Source: Achromobacter xylosoxidans (GTDB lineage: Bacteria > Pseudomonadota > Gammaproteobacteria > Burkholderiales > Burkholderiaceae_B). From it: DNA of 64,000 nt. Below the pieces are notes generated by a model. The model saw only the letters and a program-made list of their open reading frames with translations. It searched no databases and was not told the origin of the DNA. The DNA lies in the NCBI RefSeq assembly GCF_001457475.1, contig NZ_LN831029.1:3844001-3908000 (forward strand). The letters run 5' to 3'. Position 1 is the first letter of the stretch. Each line of letters opens with the position of its first letter. The position numbers and the translations under genes were made by a program. Below are positions 25,306 to 31,987 of the stretch, piece by piece.

Positions 25306-27263
25306 GCGCCCTCCCCGCCGCGCACGGCCAGCGCCGTCGCAATCGGCCGCACCCAGATGGGGGTACTCGACAGTTGGAACGACTCGCCGGCGCGCGACAG
25401 CAGGATGGCCCGGCCGATTTCCTCGGCCATGGCCTTGGCCGCCTTACGCGGCACCGCGTTGCCGATGCGCTCCCGGTGGGCGCTGTCGGAAGTGCCGTCC
25501 ATCTGGAACACCTCGCCGCGCTCCTCGGCCTCGGCGTAGTCGTCGGGGTCGTAGATGCTCTGTAGGGCCGCCAGCTCGAGCGTGGTGAACGGCCGGTGCC
25601 AGGTGCCGTCCTCGGCGATGATGCGGCACACCAGCTTGTCGTTGGCCGCGGGCAGCGAAAGTTGCGAATTTTCGAAATTTCGCGGATCGGCGACAGTCCA
25701 TCGGCCGTTGTCATGGCACGCCGACGCCGAGACGGCGCCGACGTGCTTGTCCCAGGCGGCCACGCCGTAATGCCCTGCGGTCAGGTAGTGATCGCCACGC
25801 TCGCGGGCCAGGCCGGGCCGCGGGTCCGCCACGGCGAATGCGCCATTGGCATAGCCGGCGATCACAGCATGGGAGTGTTCCGCCCAGTCCGCCGTGTGGA
25901 ACTTCCCGTGCAGCTTGCTCGCATCAGCGCCACCGCGGGGATCCGCGACGCAGAGGCCACCGCTGCCGAAGCGCGCGCCGGTGACAGTCTTTGCGTGGTC
26001 CTCGTAGGCCGTGATGGCCAGCTTGCTGCCGCGGGCCGACTCGGGCCAGCCGGTGCGCGGATCCGCCACGCACTGGCCGGTACCGTGGGCACCGGTGACC
26101 GCGCGCGCGGCGTCGTCGTAGCGGACGATGCGAAATTCGTTGCTGTGCTTGGCCGGGCCGCGGTGGCGCGGGTCGGCAACACTGTAGGCGCCCTGCCCCG
26201 GACCCTGCTGGCCGGCGATCGCACCGGTCGAGGCGTCCCAGCGGCGCACGCCGTAGGCCTGGCCGTCCTTCCACGCCGCCGACGGATCGAAACGAGGATC
26301 CGCCACGGAGAAGGCGCCATTCAGCGGATAACTGCGACCGGCCACCACGCCGGCGCTGTCCTGCATCGAATGCACCCCGAGGGCACCGCGGTGCATCTCC
26401 GGCACCAGCAGGTAATCGCGCAGGTAGCCGTCCTGCACGGCCAGGCGGCTCAAGCTGCGCCAGTCGCTGCCGGCTTCGACGAACGCCAGCCGCACCCACG
26501 TTTTCCAGCTCAGGTTCGGAATGCGATGCATCGGCCCTGCGCGCAGGTCCCCCGGCAGGTGCATGCGGCCCAGGATCTCGCCCACGGCGCGCAGCGGCCG
26601 CTTCGGCGGCTCGTAGATGAACGCCGGCACCTTCTCGGCGTGGCGCGCGATCAGCAAGAAGCGCTTGCGGCTTTGGGCCAGGCCGCCCAGCTCGCCGCAG
26701 TCGTGGGCGGTTTCGCGCACGACATAGCCATAGTGGCGCAGCAGCTGGACGATCTGATCGAGGAAGTGGCGGCCGCGCGTGGCAATTCGCGGCACGTTCT
26801 CGAACAGGATGACCTCGACCGGGTCGTCCTTCCAGGCCTCCAGGCACAGCCAGATGCCGCGCAGCGTCAGTTCGTTCAGCGCCTGATACTTGGCCGTGAG
26901 GCTGCGCGCGTGAGACAGCAGCCCCGAAAAGCCTTTGCACGGCGCCGACAGGAAAAGGATGTGCGGCCGGTGCCCGCCCGCAGCGGCGCGGACGTCCGCC
27001 GGCATGGCCTCGACCCAACCTGCCGGCGGCTCATGGCCGTGAAACGAGATGTACTGGTGGCGGCTGAACATGTCGCGCACCGTGCAGCGCACGCCCGTGA
27101 ATTTCTCGAAGTCTGCCGCGCCGGCCGGATCCACGTCGATCCCGCCCAGGCAGACCATCTCGCCCTCGAGGCCAGGGATGGCGGGCTTTGCGTCCTGCAT
27201 GCCGGCCGCGCCGATGCCCGACCCAGAAAAGACGCCGAAATGGTTGATTCTCGACTTGGCCAT
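25302..27263 (-). CDS. C5 cytosine DNA methyltransferase with six V-A-D-P-R repeats
   Basis: 653 residues from ATG 27263. Motif I GSGIGAAGM (14-22), motif IV APCKGFSG with catalytic Cys109, motif VI ENVPR (155-159), motif VIII QSRKRFLLIAR (197-207), motif X RIGNAVPRKAAKAM. Between VIII and X lies a ~220-residue region with six VADPR repeats (320, 362, 399, 439, 478, 524) about 37-46 apart, in place of a usual target-recognition domain. Motif IV has Lys where PCQ is normal. It likely methylates phage DNA against host restriction. Confidence 0.9.
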   Translation of the reverse strand: MAKSRINHFGVFSGSGIGAAGMQDAKPAIPGLEGEMVCLGGIDVDPAGAADFEKFTGVRCTVRDMFSRHQYISFHGHEPPAGWVEAMPADVRAAAGGHRPHILFLSAPCKGFSGLLSHARSLTAKYQALNELTLRGIWLCLEAWKDDPVEVILFENVPRIATRGRHFLDQIVQLLRHYGYVVRETAHDCGELGGLAQSRKRFLLIARHAEKVPAFIYEPPKRPLRAVGEILGRMHLPGDLRAGPMHRIPNLSWKTWVRLAFVEAGSDWRSLSRLAVQDGYLRDYLLVPEMHRGALGVHSMQDSAGVVAGRSYPLNGAFSVADPRFDPSAAWKDGQAYGVRRWDASTGAIAGQQGPGQGAYSVADPRHRGPAKHSNEFRIVRYDDAARAVTGAHGTGQCVADPRTGWPESARGSKLAITAYEDHAKTVTGARFGSGGLCVADPRGGADASKLHGKFHTADWAEHSHAVIAGYANGAFAVADPRPGLARERGDHYLTAGHYGVAAWDKHVGAVSASACHDNGRWTVADPRNFENSQLSLPAANDKLVCRIIAEDGTWHRPFTTLELAALQSIYDPDDYAEAEERGEVFQMDGTSDSAHRERIGNAVPRKAAKAMAEEIGRAILLSRAGESFQLSSTPIWVRPIATALAVRGGEGA

Positions 27264-27267
27264 GGCG

Positions 27268-27498
27268 TCATGCGACCGTGTTGGCGCGTGCGCGCACGTA
27301 CCCGATCGCGCCGAAAGCATGCTGCTCCAGCACGGCGCGCGCGTACTCGGCCTTGGTCTTGCCGCTCATCGTGGCCAGGGCCGCGATCGCGTCGTAGAGG
27401 TCACTGGTGCAAGGCACGTCCAGCCGTTCGGTGCACTTGCCACCGGCGGAAGTTTCGGCGGGGCGGGATTCCAGGGTATGCAGGGTCGGGTTGCTCAT
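27268..27498 (-). CDS. Small phage protein, ribbon-helix-helix-like
   Basis: 76 residues from ATG 27498 after AGGTAACCC. Residues 24-58 (ERLDVPCTSDLYDAIAALA, then GKTKAEYARAVLEQ) look like a strand followed by two helices, as in MetJ/Arc-type DNA-binding proteins. It sits directly upstream of the methyltransferase. The fold is inferred only. Confidence 0.6.
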   Translation of the reverse strand: MSNPTLHTLESRPAETSAGGKCTERLDVPCTSDLYDAIAALATMSGKTKAEYARAVLEQHAFGAIGYVRARANTVA

Positions 27499-27570
27499 GG
27501 GTTACCTATCGGATATTGCTCGGCTGGGCCTGGCGCGCTGCGGCGGGCACAATGCCGGCATGCAGTCAGC

Positions 27571-28218
27571 TCAAGGGGAAGGCGGAAAAGGAACGTTCGG
27601 TGCGGGCGCAGCACTCACGGCAGCGCATTCACGAGCCGCGCTGATAGCTGCGCGGCACATCGCGGCGGCAGTCAGCACCGTCAGAATGGCGAAATGGGAG
27701 CGGTCGCCAGGCGGCAGCCACTGGTCCAGCTCGTCGGCGAGCGCCTGCTGTACGCGGGCAGGCCCATCCGGCAACGTCTGTACGTGCAACAGCGCCGTAC
27801 CCGCGACATGCCGATCGGTGGAGAACCGCGGCAACGGGAAGGGCCAGGTTTCGAGGGATTCCGCGGGGATGCCGAAAACTACCTCCGCGACAGTGCGATC
27901 GAGCGCCAGCGCGGCGTCGTTCGGCCCGAGCTGGACCGGGGCGTCGGGACGACCGACCGGGCGAGTTAGCGCGGCCTCGGGGTCATCCCATGCGTCGAGG
28001 ATCTGTTCGGCCACATGTTCCGCGAACCGGCCGCCATTTCTCAGGCGTGTCACCATGCCCAGCGTGTACGCGAGCCTCGGCGCCAGACCGTTGGTCAGCA
28101 TCGAACCCTCGGGGAAGCCCTCGGCCTGGCCGTTCGACCAGATGCGGAACGTGTGGCCCGAAGGCGCCACGACTTCGAAGAGCGGCGCCGGGGTCGCGCC
28201 TCCGGTTGCGTCATCCAT
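27571..28218 (-). CDS. Phage early protein of unknown function
   Basis: 215 residues from ATG 28218 (GGGGGAG just upstream); ATG 28230 is an alternative. The start is beta (LFEVVAPSGHTFRIWSNGQAEGF), the middle mixed, and the end Ala/Cys-rich and hydrophobic (AILTVLTAAAMCRAAISAA), possibly one membrane helix or packed helix. Part of the leftward early operon. Not recognised. Confidence 0.65.
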   Translation of the reverse strand: MDDATGGATPAPLFEVVAPSGHTFRIWSNGQAEGFPEGSMLTNGLAPRLAYTLGMVTRLRNGGRFAEHVAEQILDAWDDPEAALTRPVGRPDAPVQLGPNDAALALDRTVAEVVFGIPAESLETWPFPLPRFSTDRHVAGTALLHVQTLPDGPARVQQALADELDQWLPPGDRSHFAILTVLTAAAMCRAAISAARECAAVSAAPAPNVPFPPSP

Positions 28219-28307
28219 GGACTCCCCCATGACGAATCTTGGCGGCCAGCTCCCTCCGACTATGATTTGCCCACCCACTGAGCAATTCATTTTGGAAGGA
28301 ACTGACC

Positions 28308-28565
28308 ATGGAAAAACCGGCACGAGAACTATCGGCCGTAGAGGGGCGCGTCGACGCTTTGACGATCGCATTGCGCGCGATGGTGGCTGTGCTGCCAGAG
28401 GAATACGCGAAAGCATTCGCCGCGCAGTTCCAGCACGACCTCGGACGATTCGAGGACATGGTCATGTCGATGCCCGCCCCGGACGACTATTTTGTTGGGC
28501 TGCGCAGCGTTCAGGACAAATGGCTCGCTGGCTTTCCCGGTTTTCCTGCGCCAGACGGGAAGTAG
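28308..28565 (+). CDS. Small helical protein opposite the early operon
   Basis: 85 residues from ATG 28308, with AGGA seven bases before. Mainly helical (VEGRVDALTIALRAMVAVLPEEY). It is transcribed against the leftward early genes and overlaps the 3' end of the 28462-28806 gene by 104 bases. Less GC-rich than its neighbours. A regulator or antisense-linked gene is possible. Confidence 0.6.
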   Translation: MEKPARELSAVEGRVDALTIALRAMVAVLPEEYAKAFAAQFQHDLGRFEDMVMSMPAPDDYFVGLRSVQDKWLAGFPGFPAPDGK

Positions 28566-28806
28566 CCATTTCGACCATGTCGCGCCAAGTAGGCTCGTCC
28601 CCATGCCGGGCATCTTGCCTATTTCGGCTCACAAAGGCGGACAGCCTCCGCCGCGTCGGTCGCCGCCCCTGCAAAAAGCCTAGGAAAGCCTGCGCGTCCT
28701 TGAGGACGTCGCGCGCGCGGATTGGCGTGTTTTCCCCGGCGCGGCGCGTTACCGCGAGGTGCAGCGCGAACTCGACCGCCTTGGCGCGGATGTGGGCGTC
28801 ACGCAT
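28462..28806 (-). CDS. Small basic phage early protein
   Basis: 114 residues from ATG 28806, overlapping the cro-like stop (28799). Helical N-terminus (MRDAHIRAKAVEFALHLAV), Arg-rich middle (LQGRRPTRRRLSAFVSRNRQ). The last 34 codons overlap the opposite-strand gene. The basic charge could mean nucleic-acid binding. No family recognised. Confidence 0.55.
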   Translation of the reverse strand: MRDAHIRAKAVEFALHLAVTRRAGENTPIRARDVLKDAQAFLGFLQGRRPTRRRLSAFVSRNRQDARHGDEPTWRDMVEMATSRLAQENRESQRAICPERCAAQQNSRPGRAST

Positions 28807-29074
28807 GCTCCACCCCCTCGGCCAGGGTGGCGCCGCCATCTCCGGCGGGCCCATCTACGCCGGCCGGTTCGGCCTTGGCCGATGCGGCCTTCCGCTCGAA
28901 ATAGTCGTGAAGCGCCTGGACGGTCTGCACGCGGGGATTTTTCACCTCTCCGTAGCGCAGCTTTCGCACCGTGCTTTCCGGCACACCAGACCCTTCCGCA
29001 ACAGCGGGAAGGTCGGGAAATCGAACAGCGCTCAGGCGCGCGAGGACAGATGAAAGAAATGTGGGCTCGTTCAT
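28799..29074 (-). CDS. cro: Cro-like repressor
   Basis: 91 residues from ATG 29074. Residues 20-60 form a Cro/CI-type helix-turn-helix (LPAVAEGSGVPESTVRKL then GEVKNPRVQTVQAL); the rest is a flexible Ala/Gly-rich tail. It is divergent from the repressor, with the operators between them. The predicted promoter would put the transcript start almost at the ATG, so a leaderless message is possible. It would hold down the repressor during lytic growth. Confidence 0.75.
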   Translation of the reverse strand: MNEPTFLSSVLARLSAVRFPDLPAVAEGSGVPESTVRKLRYGEVKNPRVQTVQALHDYFERKAASAKAEPAGVDGPAGDGGATLAEGVEHA

Positions 29075-29086
29075 GCGCCGCATTTT

Positions 29087-29157
29087 CAACCCATATTTGG
29101 GTTGGCGTCAACCCGCATAATGGTTGCGAGCCTTGGCATAGTTCCATTTATGGGTAA
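29087..29157. promoter_or_regulatory. Right-type operator cluster with three CI/Cro sites
   Basis: Three 18-bp sites: 29087-29104 (CAACCCA-TATT-TGGGTTG, perfect 7-bp arms), 29109-29126 (CAACC/GGTTG arms) and a weaker 29140-29157. A -35-like TTGACG reading left (29111-29106) and a -10-like CATAAT reading right (29116-29121) lie among them, suggesting overlapping promoters for cro and cI. The third site covers the cI start codon. Confidence 0.75.
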
Positions 29158-29587
29158 AAAATCAGCTGCGGAGGTTGTCGGCGCAAACCTTGACCGACTC
29201 ATGACCGAGGCTGGCCTTTCCAACGTGACGTTGGAAAGCCGGCTGTCTCGACGCGTCACGAAGTCGACCATAGGGCGCATGCGCAACGCGGAAATCAGTG
29301 CCGGCATCGACAACGTCGAGGAGGTCGCGCGCGCATTTGGCCTAGAGGCTTGGCAATTCTTGATCCCTGACGTCTCGGCGGTGCATAAACCTCGCCTCGC
29401 CGGGAGTTCGCCGACGGCCGACTCGGGAATGGCGTCGCTGAGCGCAGCAGACTCCGAACTGCTGGCGCTGTTCAACCAGCTGGACGACGTTTACCGGGCG
29501 TTGCTCCTTGCGGACGCCAGGAAGTACCTGCAAGTGCAGCAGCCTGCTATCAAAAGTCCCCCTGCCAAAAGGGCTAGTTCGTCCTAA
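29150..29587 (+). CDS. CI-like phage repressor without protease domain
   Basis: 145 residues from ATG 29150, just after the operator cluster; upstream ATG 29120 and TTG 29102 are alternatives, and none has a good ribosome site. The N-terminal part is a helix-turn-helix of the lambda repressor class (LMTEAGLSNVTLESRLS, VTKSTIGRMRNAE), followed by a linker and a helical C-terminus that could dimerise. There is no LexA/CI Ser-Lys peptidase domain, so classical RecA-driven cleavage is not expected. Confidence 0.8.
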   Translation: MGKKSAAEVVGANLDRLMTEAGLSNVTLESRLSRRVTKSTIGRMRNAEISAGIDNVEEVARAFGLEAWQFLIPDVSAVHKPRLAGSSPTADSGMASLSAADSELLALFNQLDDVYRALLLADARKYLQVQQPAIKSPPAKRASSS

Positions 29588-29686
29588 CATCCGACTCGTT
29601 TGGTCGAATGGGCGCGCAGTATGCGGCTCCCAATTCGTCGTCTGGGGAAAAAAATTTGTCCCCCTTGAAACAAATTTGATCGAAAC

Positions 29687-30220
29687 ATGAACAGACTTTA
29701 TCTAGTAGTGTGTTCGTTCGCCGCCGTCAGCGTGCTCGTCGGCTGCGCCTCCCCGAAGACATATTCCTCCGTTCAACAGCCGACCGGCACCGAACTTACA
29801 GCCGACCTCTCGACGGTAATGCTTCGTGAGACGCGCACGGGCGATTTGCCCAATGCCTTCGGCAATGCCGACGTGTTTGGACGTAAGGTGGATAAGGGCT
29901 CGCGGTCGATCTTCTATCAGGGCTTGCGCGAAGATGGCGCAGTGGTTCTAAGGGTGGTCACTATCGACGTTGTTTCAAACGAGACAACCATGAACCGCAC
30001 GGCGATGTCTGTGACGACCGCGTCGGCTTATACGGTCGGAAATCAGGCCTACGGCTCCGCCGTAACGACTCATTCCACGGCCGGAAGAACCGAGTCCCTT
30101 CCTCCGAACGCAGCCGACCTCGTTGTGCGCCCGCCTTGGCCAGCGCCAGTGGAATGGGGCGGTCACAAGCTCGAGATCCGATCAGCCAGTCCAGCATCCG
30201 TCACCTACATCATCAAGTAA
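29687..30220 (+). CDS. Lipoprotein cargo gene behind the repressor
   Basis: 177 residues with a lipoprotein signal: MNRLYLVVCSFAAVSVLVGC, lipid-modified Cys at 20. The mature part is beta-type, rich in Ser, Thr and Val. The gene follows cI with a 99-base AT-rich gap (29588-29686, which holds no other gene and may carry its own promoter) and ends at a strong terminator. Because it is co-oriented with the repressor it should be expressed in the lysogen, as with lysogenic-conversion lipoproteins. Receptor masking or superinfection exclusion is an inference. Confidence 0.8.
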   Translation: MNRLYLVVCSFAAVSVLVGCASPKTYSSVQQPTGTELTADLSTVMLRETRTGDLPNAFGNADVFGRKVDKGSRSIFYQGLREDGAVVLRVVTIDVVSNETTMNRTAMSVTTASAYTVGNQAYGSAVTTHSTAGRTESLPPNAADLVVRPPWPAPVEWGGHKLEIRSASPASVTYIIK

Positions 30221-30233
30221 ACGAACCAACGCG

Positions 30234-30259
30234 GGCCGCCCCAGGCGGCCATTTTTTTT
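30234..30259 (+). terminator. Intrinsic terminator after the lipoprotein gene
   Basis: Stem GGCCGCC/GGCGGCC with a three-base loop followed by A and eight T. It closes the cI-lipoprotein unit and separates it from the rightward early promoter. Confidence 0.9.
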
Positions 30260-30265
30260 CCATCG

Positions 30266-30336
30266 CGACCCATTTGTGGGTTGACTAACCCGTTTTTGGT
30301 CTGTAAATTTCCTTCCGTCGACCCATTTGTGGGTCA
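30266..30336. promoter_or_regulatory. Left-type operator cluster with three CI/Cro sites
   Basis: Three 18-bp sites like those next to cro: 30266-30283 (CGACCCATTTGTGGGTTG), 30286-30303 (TAACCCGTTTTTGGTCTG) and 30319-30336 (CGACCCATTTGTGGGTCA). They cover the predicted rightward early promoter, so the repressor should shut it in the lysogen. Confidence 0.78.
30281..30309 (+). promoter_or_regulatory. Rightward early promoter
   Basis: TTGACT (30281-30286), 17-base spacer, TAAATT (30304-30309). The -35 overlaps the first operator and the spacer contains the second. It would drive the recombination-integration operon from 30356. Confidence 0.6.
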
Positions 30337-30355
30337 TCAAAGACGAGAGGAAGCC

Positions 30356-30700
30356 ATGCTTTCCACGCACGCGGCCCCCGCCGCCATCAGCCAGGCGGCA
30401 AACGCCGACAGCTACTCGCTGGTCCACCTTGCGCCGCCGACGCTCTCCGACGCCGACGTTCTCAGCGTCCTCTGCGACCTGTTCGCCGGCCGCGCCGCTA
30501 CCGCCTTCGGCGAGTCCTTGGAGTGGTGGGCGGAGACGTTTCAGTGCGACCTGGCCGCGAAGGCCGCCGGCGGCGTGGTGCTGGCGGCGATCAGCAAGTG
30601 GCCCTTCGATCAGCGCGCCGGCGCCGAGGGCGTTGAGCAGCTGCAGGCCGAACTGGTCAAGCGCGCCCGCCAGATCCTGGCCCGCGGGGTGCAACCGTGA
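30356..30700 (+). CDS. Phage early protein of unknown function
   Basis: 114 residues from ATG 30356 after GAGGAAGCC, the first gene after the rightward promoter. Acidic-aromatic centre (GESLEWWAETFQCDL) and a helical end (VEQLQAELVKRARQIL). First position suggests an early regulator or anti-host factor. Not recognised. Confidence 0.7.
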   Translation: MLSTHAAPAAISQAANADSYSLVHLAPPTLSDADVLSVLCDLFAGRAATAFGESLEWWAETFQCDLAAKAAGGVVLAAISKWPFDQRAGAEGVEQLQAELVKRARQILARGVQP

Positions 30701-30804
30701 CCGGCGCCCTGATCCTCGTTCCCGTCGCCTATGTCATGGCGCGCGGGATCGACTTCATCGCGGCCGTCCTGCGCCGCACCGATCCCTGGAGCCCGACCGT
30801 ATGA
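30697..30804 (+). CDS. Very small membrane protein
   Basis: 35 residues from GTG 30697, overlapping both the previous stop and the next start (ATGA). One hydrophobic segment (ALILVPVAYVMA) is followed by a basic end. The perfect operon overlaps support its reality despite the size. Confidence 0.5.
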   Translation: MTGALILVPVAYVMARGIDFIAAVLRRTDPWSPTV

Positions 30805-31301
30805 CGATCCAAGTCCTTGGCGTCGACCCGCGCAGCCGGAGCAAGACCCAGCTGACCGCGCCCGCCCCCCTTCCCTACGTTTCCCGCCGCGCGTTGGCGC
30901 GCGTGCGCGATCGCATCGAACCGCCCAAGGCGTGCCACTGCTGCGGCGGCCCGGTGAAGCTGACCAACAACCGTGACATCTACGGCGGGCAGTCCTTTGG
31001 CGCGTGGCCTTATGTCTACCGGTGCGCGCAGTGCCAGGCCTACGTCGGCCTGCACCCTGACACGGATCTGCCGCTGGGCATCATGGCCACCAAGGCAACT
31101 ATCCAGGCGCGCAAGGTCGCCAAGGCCGATTTCCTGGCGCTGGTCGGCGAACGGTATGCAGGCAAGCAGAGCGCCGCCTATGCCTGGCTCGCGCGCGCTT
31201 TGACCATTTCGCCGTCCATCTGCCATTTCGGCATGTTCACCGAACAGCAGGCCGGCCGCGCCGGCGAAGTCTGCCGCCTCGCACGCGAGGCCCGCCAATG
31301 A
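30801..31301 (+). CDS. Zinc-finger-containing protein (DUF3268 type)
   Basis: 166 residues from ATG 30801. Zinc site C45-x2-C48 and C75-x2-C78 around an IYGG strand, then the typical AYVGLHPDTDLPLG and a helical rest with AKADFLALVGERY. This matches the phage zinc-finger family DUF3268. Nucleic-acid binding is likely; exact role unknown. Confidence 0.8.
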   Translation: MTIQVLGVDPRSRSKTQLTAPAPLPYVSRRALARVRDRIEPPKACHCCGGPVKLTNNRDIYGGQSFGAWPYVYRCAQCQAYVGLHPDTDLPLGIMATKATIQARKVAKADFLALVGERYAGKQSAAYAWLARALTISPSICHFGMFTEQQAGRAGEVCRLAREARQ

Positions 31302-31507
31302 GCGCCGCCACCATCTGGGTGCTGTTCGCCTTCCTCCCGGCGGGCCACGACCGCCCGCCGGTCATGCGCATCGAGCGGTTCGAAACCGCTGCGGAATGCG
31401 AGCGCGTCCGCGCGATCTTCCCCCGAAACATCACCACCGTCTTTACCTGCCTGCCCAGCCGCCAGATCCGCGCAGGGCAGCGCCTGCCCCTGGAGCCCCG
31501 CCAATGA
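31298..31507 (+). CDS. Small phage protein
   Basis: 69 residues, ATGA overlap at the start. A hydrophobic start (AATIWVLFAFLPAG) is probably a signal-like or membrane segment, followed by MRIERFETAAECERVRA with one Cys and TTVFTCLPS with a second. A small periplasmic protein with a disulfide is possible. Confidence 0.6.
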   Translation: MSAATIWVLFAFLPAGHDRPPVMRIERFETAAECERVRAIFPRNITTVFTCLPSRQIRAGQRLPLEPRQ

Positions 31508-31788
31508 AGCCCACCCGCAAGCTGGTCCGCGCCGACGGCACGGACACCGAATTGCACGGCCCGCACGCGCTGATCGACGTCCGCCAGCTCATCGGCGCCG
31601 ACGCCCTCGAGATAGTCAGCCTCGGCCAGCGCCAGCACGCCATGCTCATCGACCAGTCGGCCGACGCCAAGGGCCTGCCGGTCAACGCCGCGGCGTCCCA
31701 TCTGTACCAGGCTGCGCGCGGCGAGCCGCGCCCCATCCACGGCGATGTCGTGATCGTGCCCGACACCGACTACGCGAGGGAAGCATGA
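31504..31788 (+). CDS. DUF3846-like phage protein
   Basis: 94 residues from ATG 31504. The order of I-D-V-R-Q-L-I-G, MLIDQSADAKGLPVNAAAS and GDVVIVPD fits DUF3846 proteins, in which a strand pair surrounds a conserved glycine-lysine-glycine-leucine-proline turn. Overlaps neighbours by four bases on both sides. Function unknown in the family. Confidence 0.7.
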   Translation: MKPTRKLVRADGTDTELHGPHALIDVRQLIGADALEIVSLGQRQHAMLIDQSADAKGLPVNAAASHLYQAARGEPRPIHGDVVIVPDTDYAREA

Positions 31789-31973
31789 TCCGCCGCCTCC
31801 GCATCGTCTGGCGCCGCGCGCGCCGCACGGGCCGCGACCTGGACGCGGCTTCCTACGCAGCCGGCATCGTCGGCGGCGTGATCTTCCTGGCCGCCATGAC
31901 CGGCGTGCTGGGCCCGACACTCGACGCCCAGCGCCACCATCAGGCCGGTGCCGAGCGCCACGCCTCTCGCTGA
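31785..31973 (+). CDS. Small single-span membrane protein
   Basis: 62 residues. A very basic N-terminus (RRLRIVWRRARRTGR) is followed by one membrane helix (YAAGIVGGVIFLAAMTGVL), so the N-terminus is probably cytoplasmic. ATGA overlap with the preceding gene. Not recognised. Confidence 0.6.
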   Translation: MIRRLRIVWRRARRTGRDLDAASYAAGIVGGVIFLAAMTGVLGPTLDAQRHHQAGAERHASR

Positions 31974-31987
31974 ACGGAGCTGCTGAC

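Noticed and set aside
25596..27644. 682-codon + strand open frame opposite the methyltransferase
   Set aside because: Antisense shadow of the methyltransferase repeats; no domain, no start signal.
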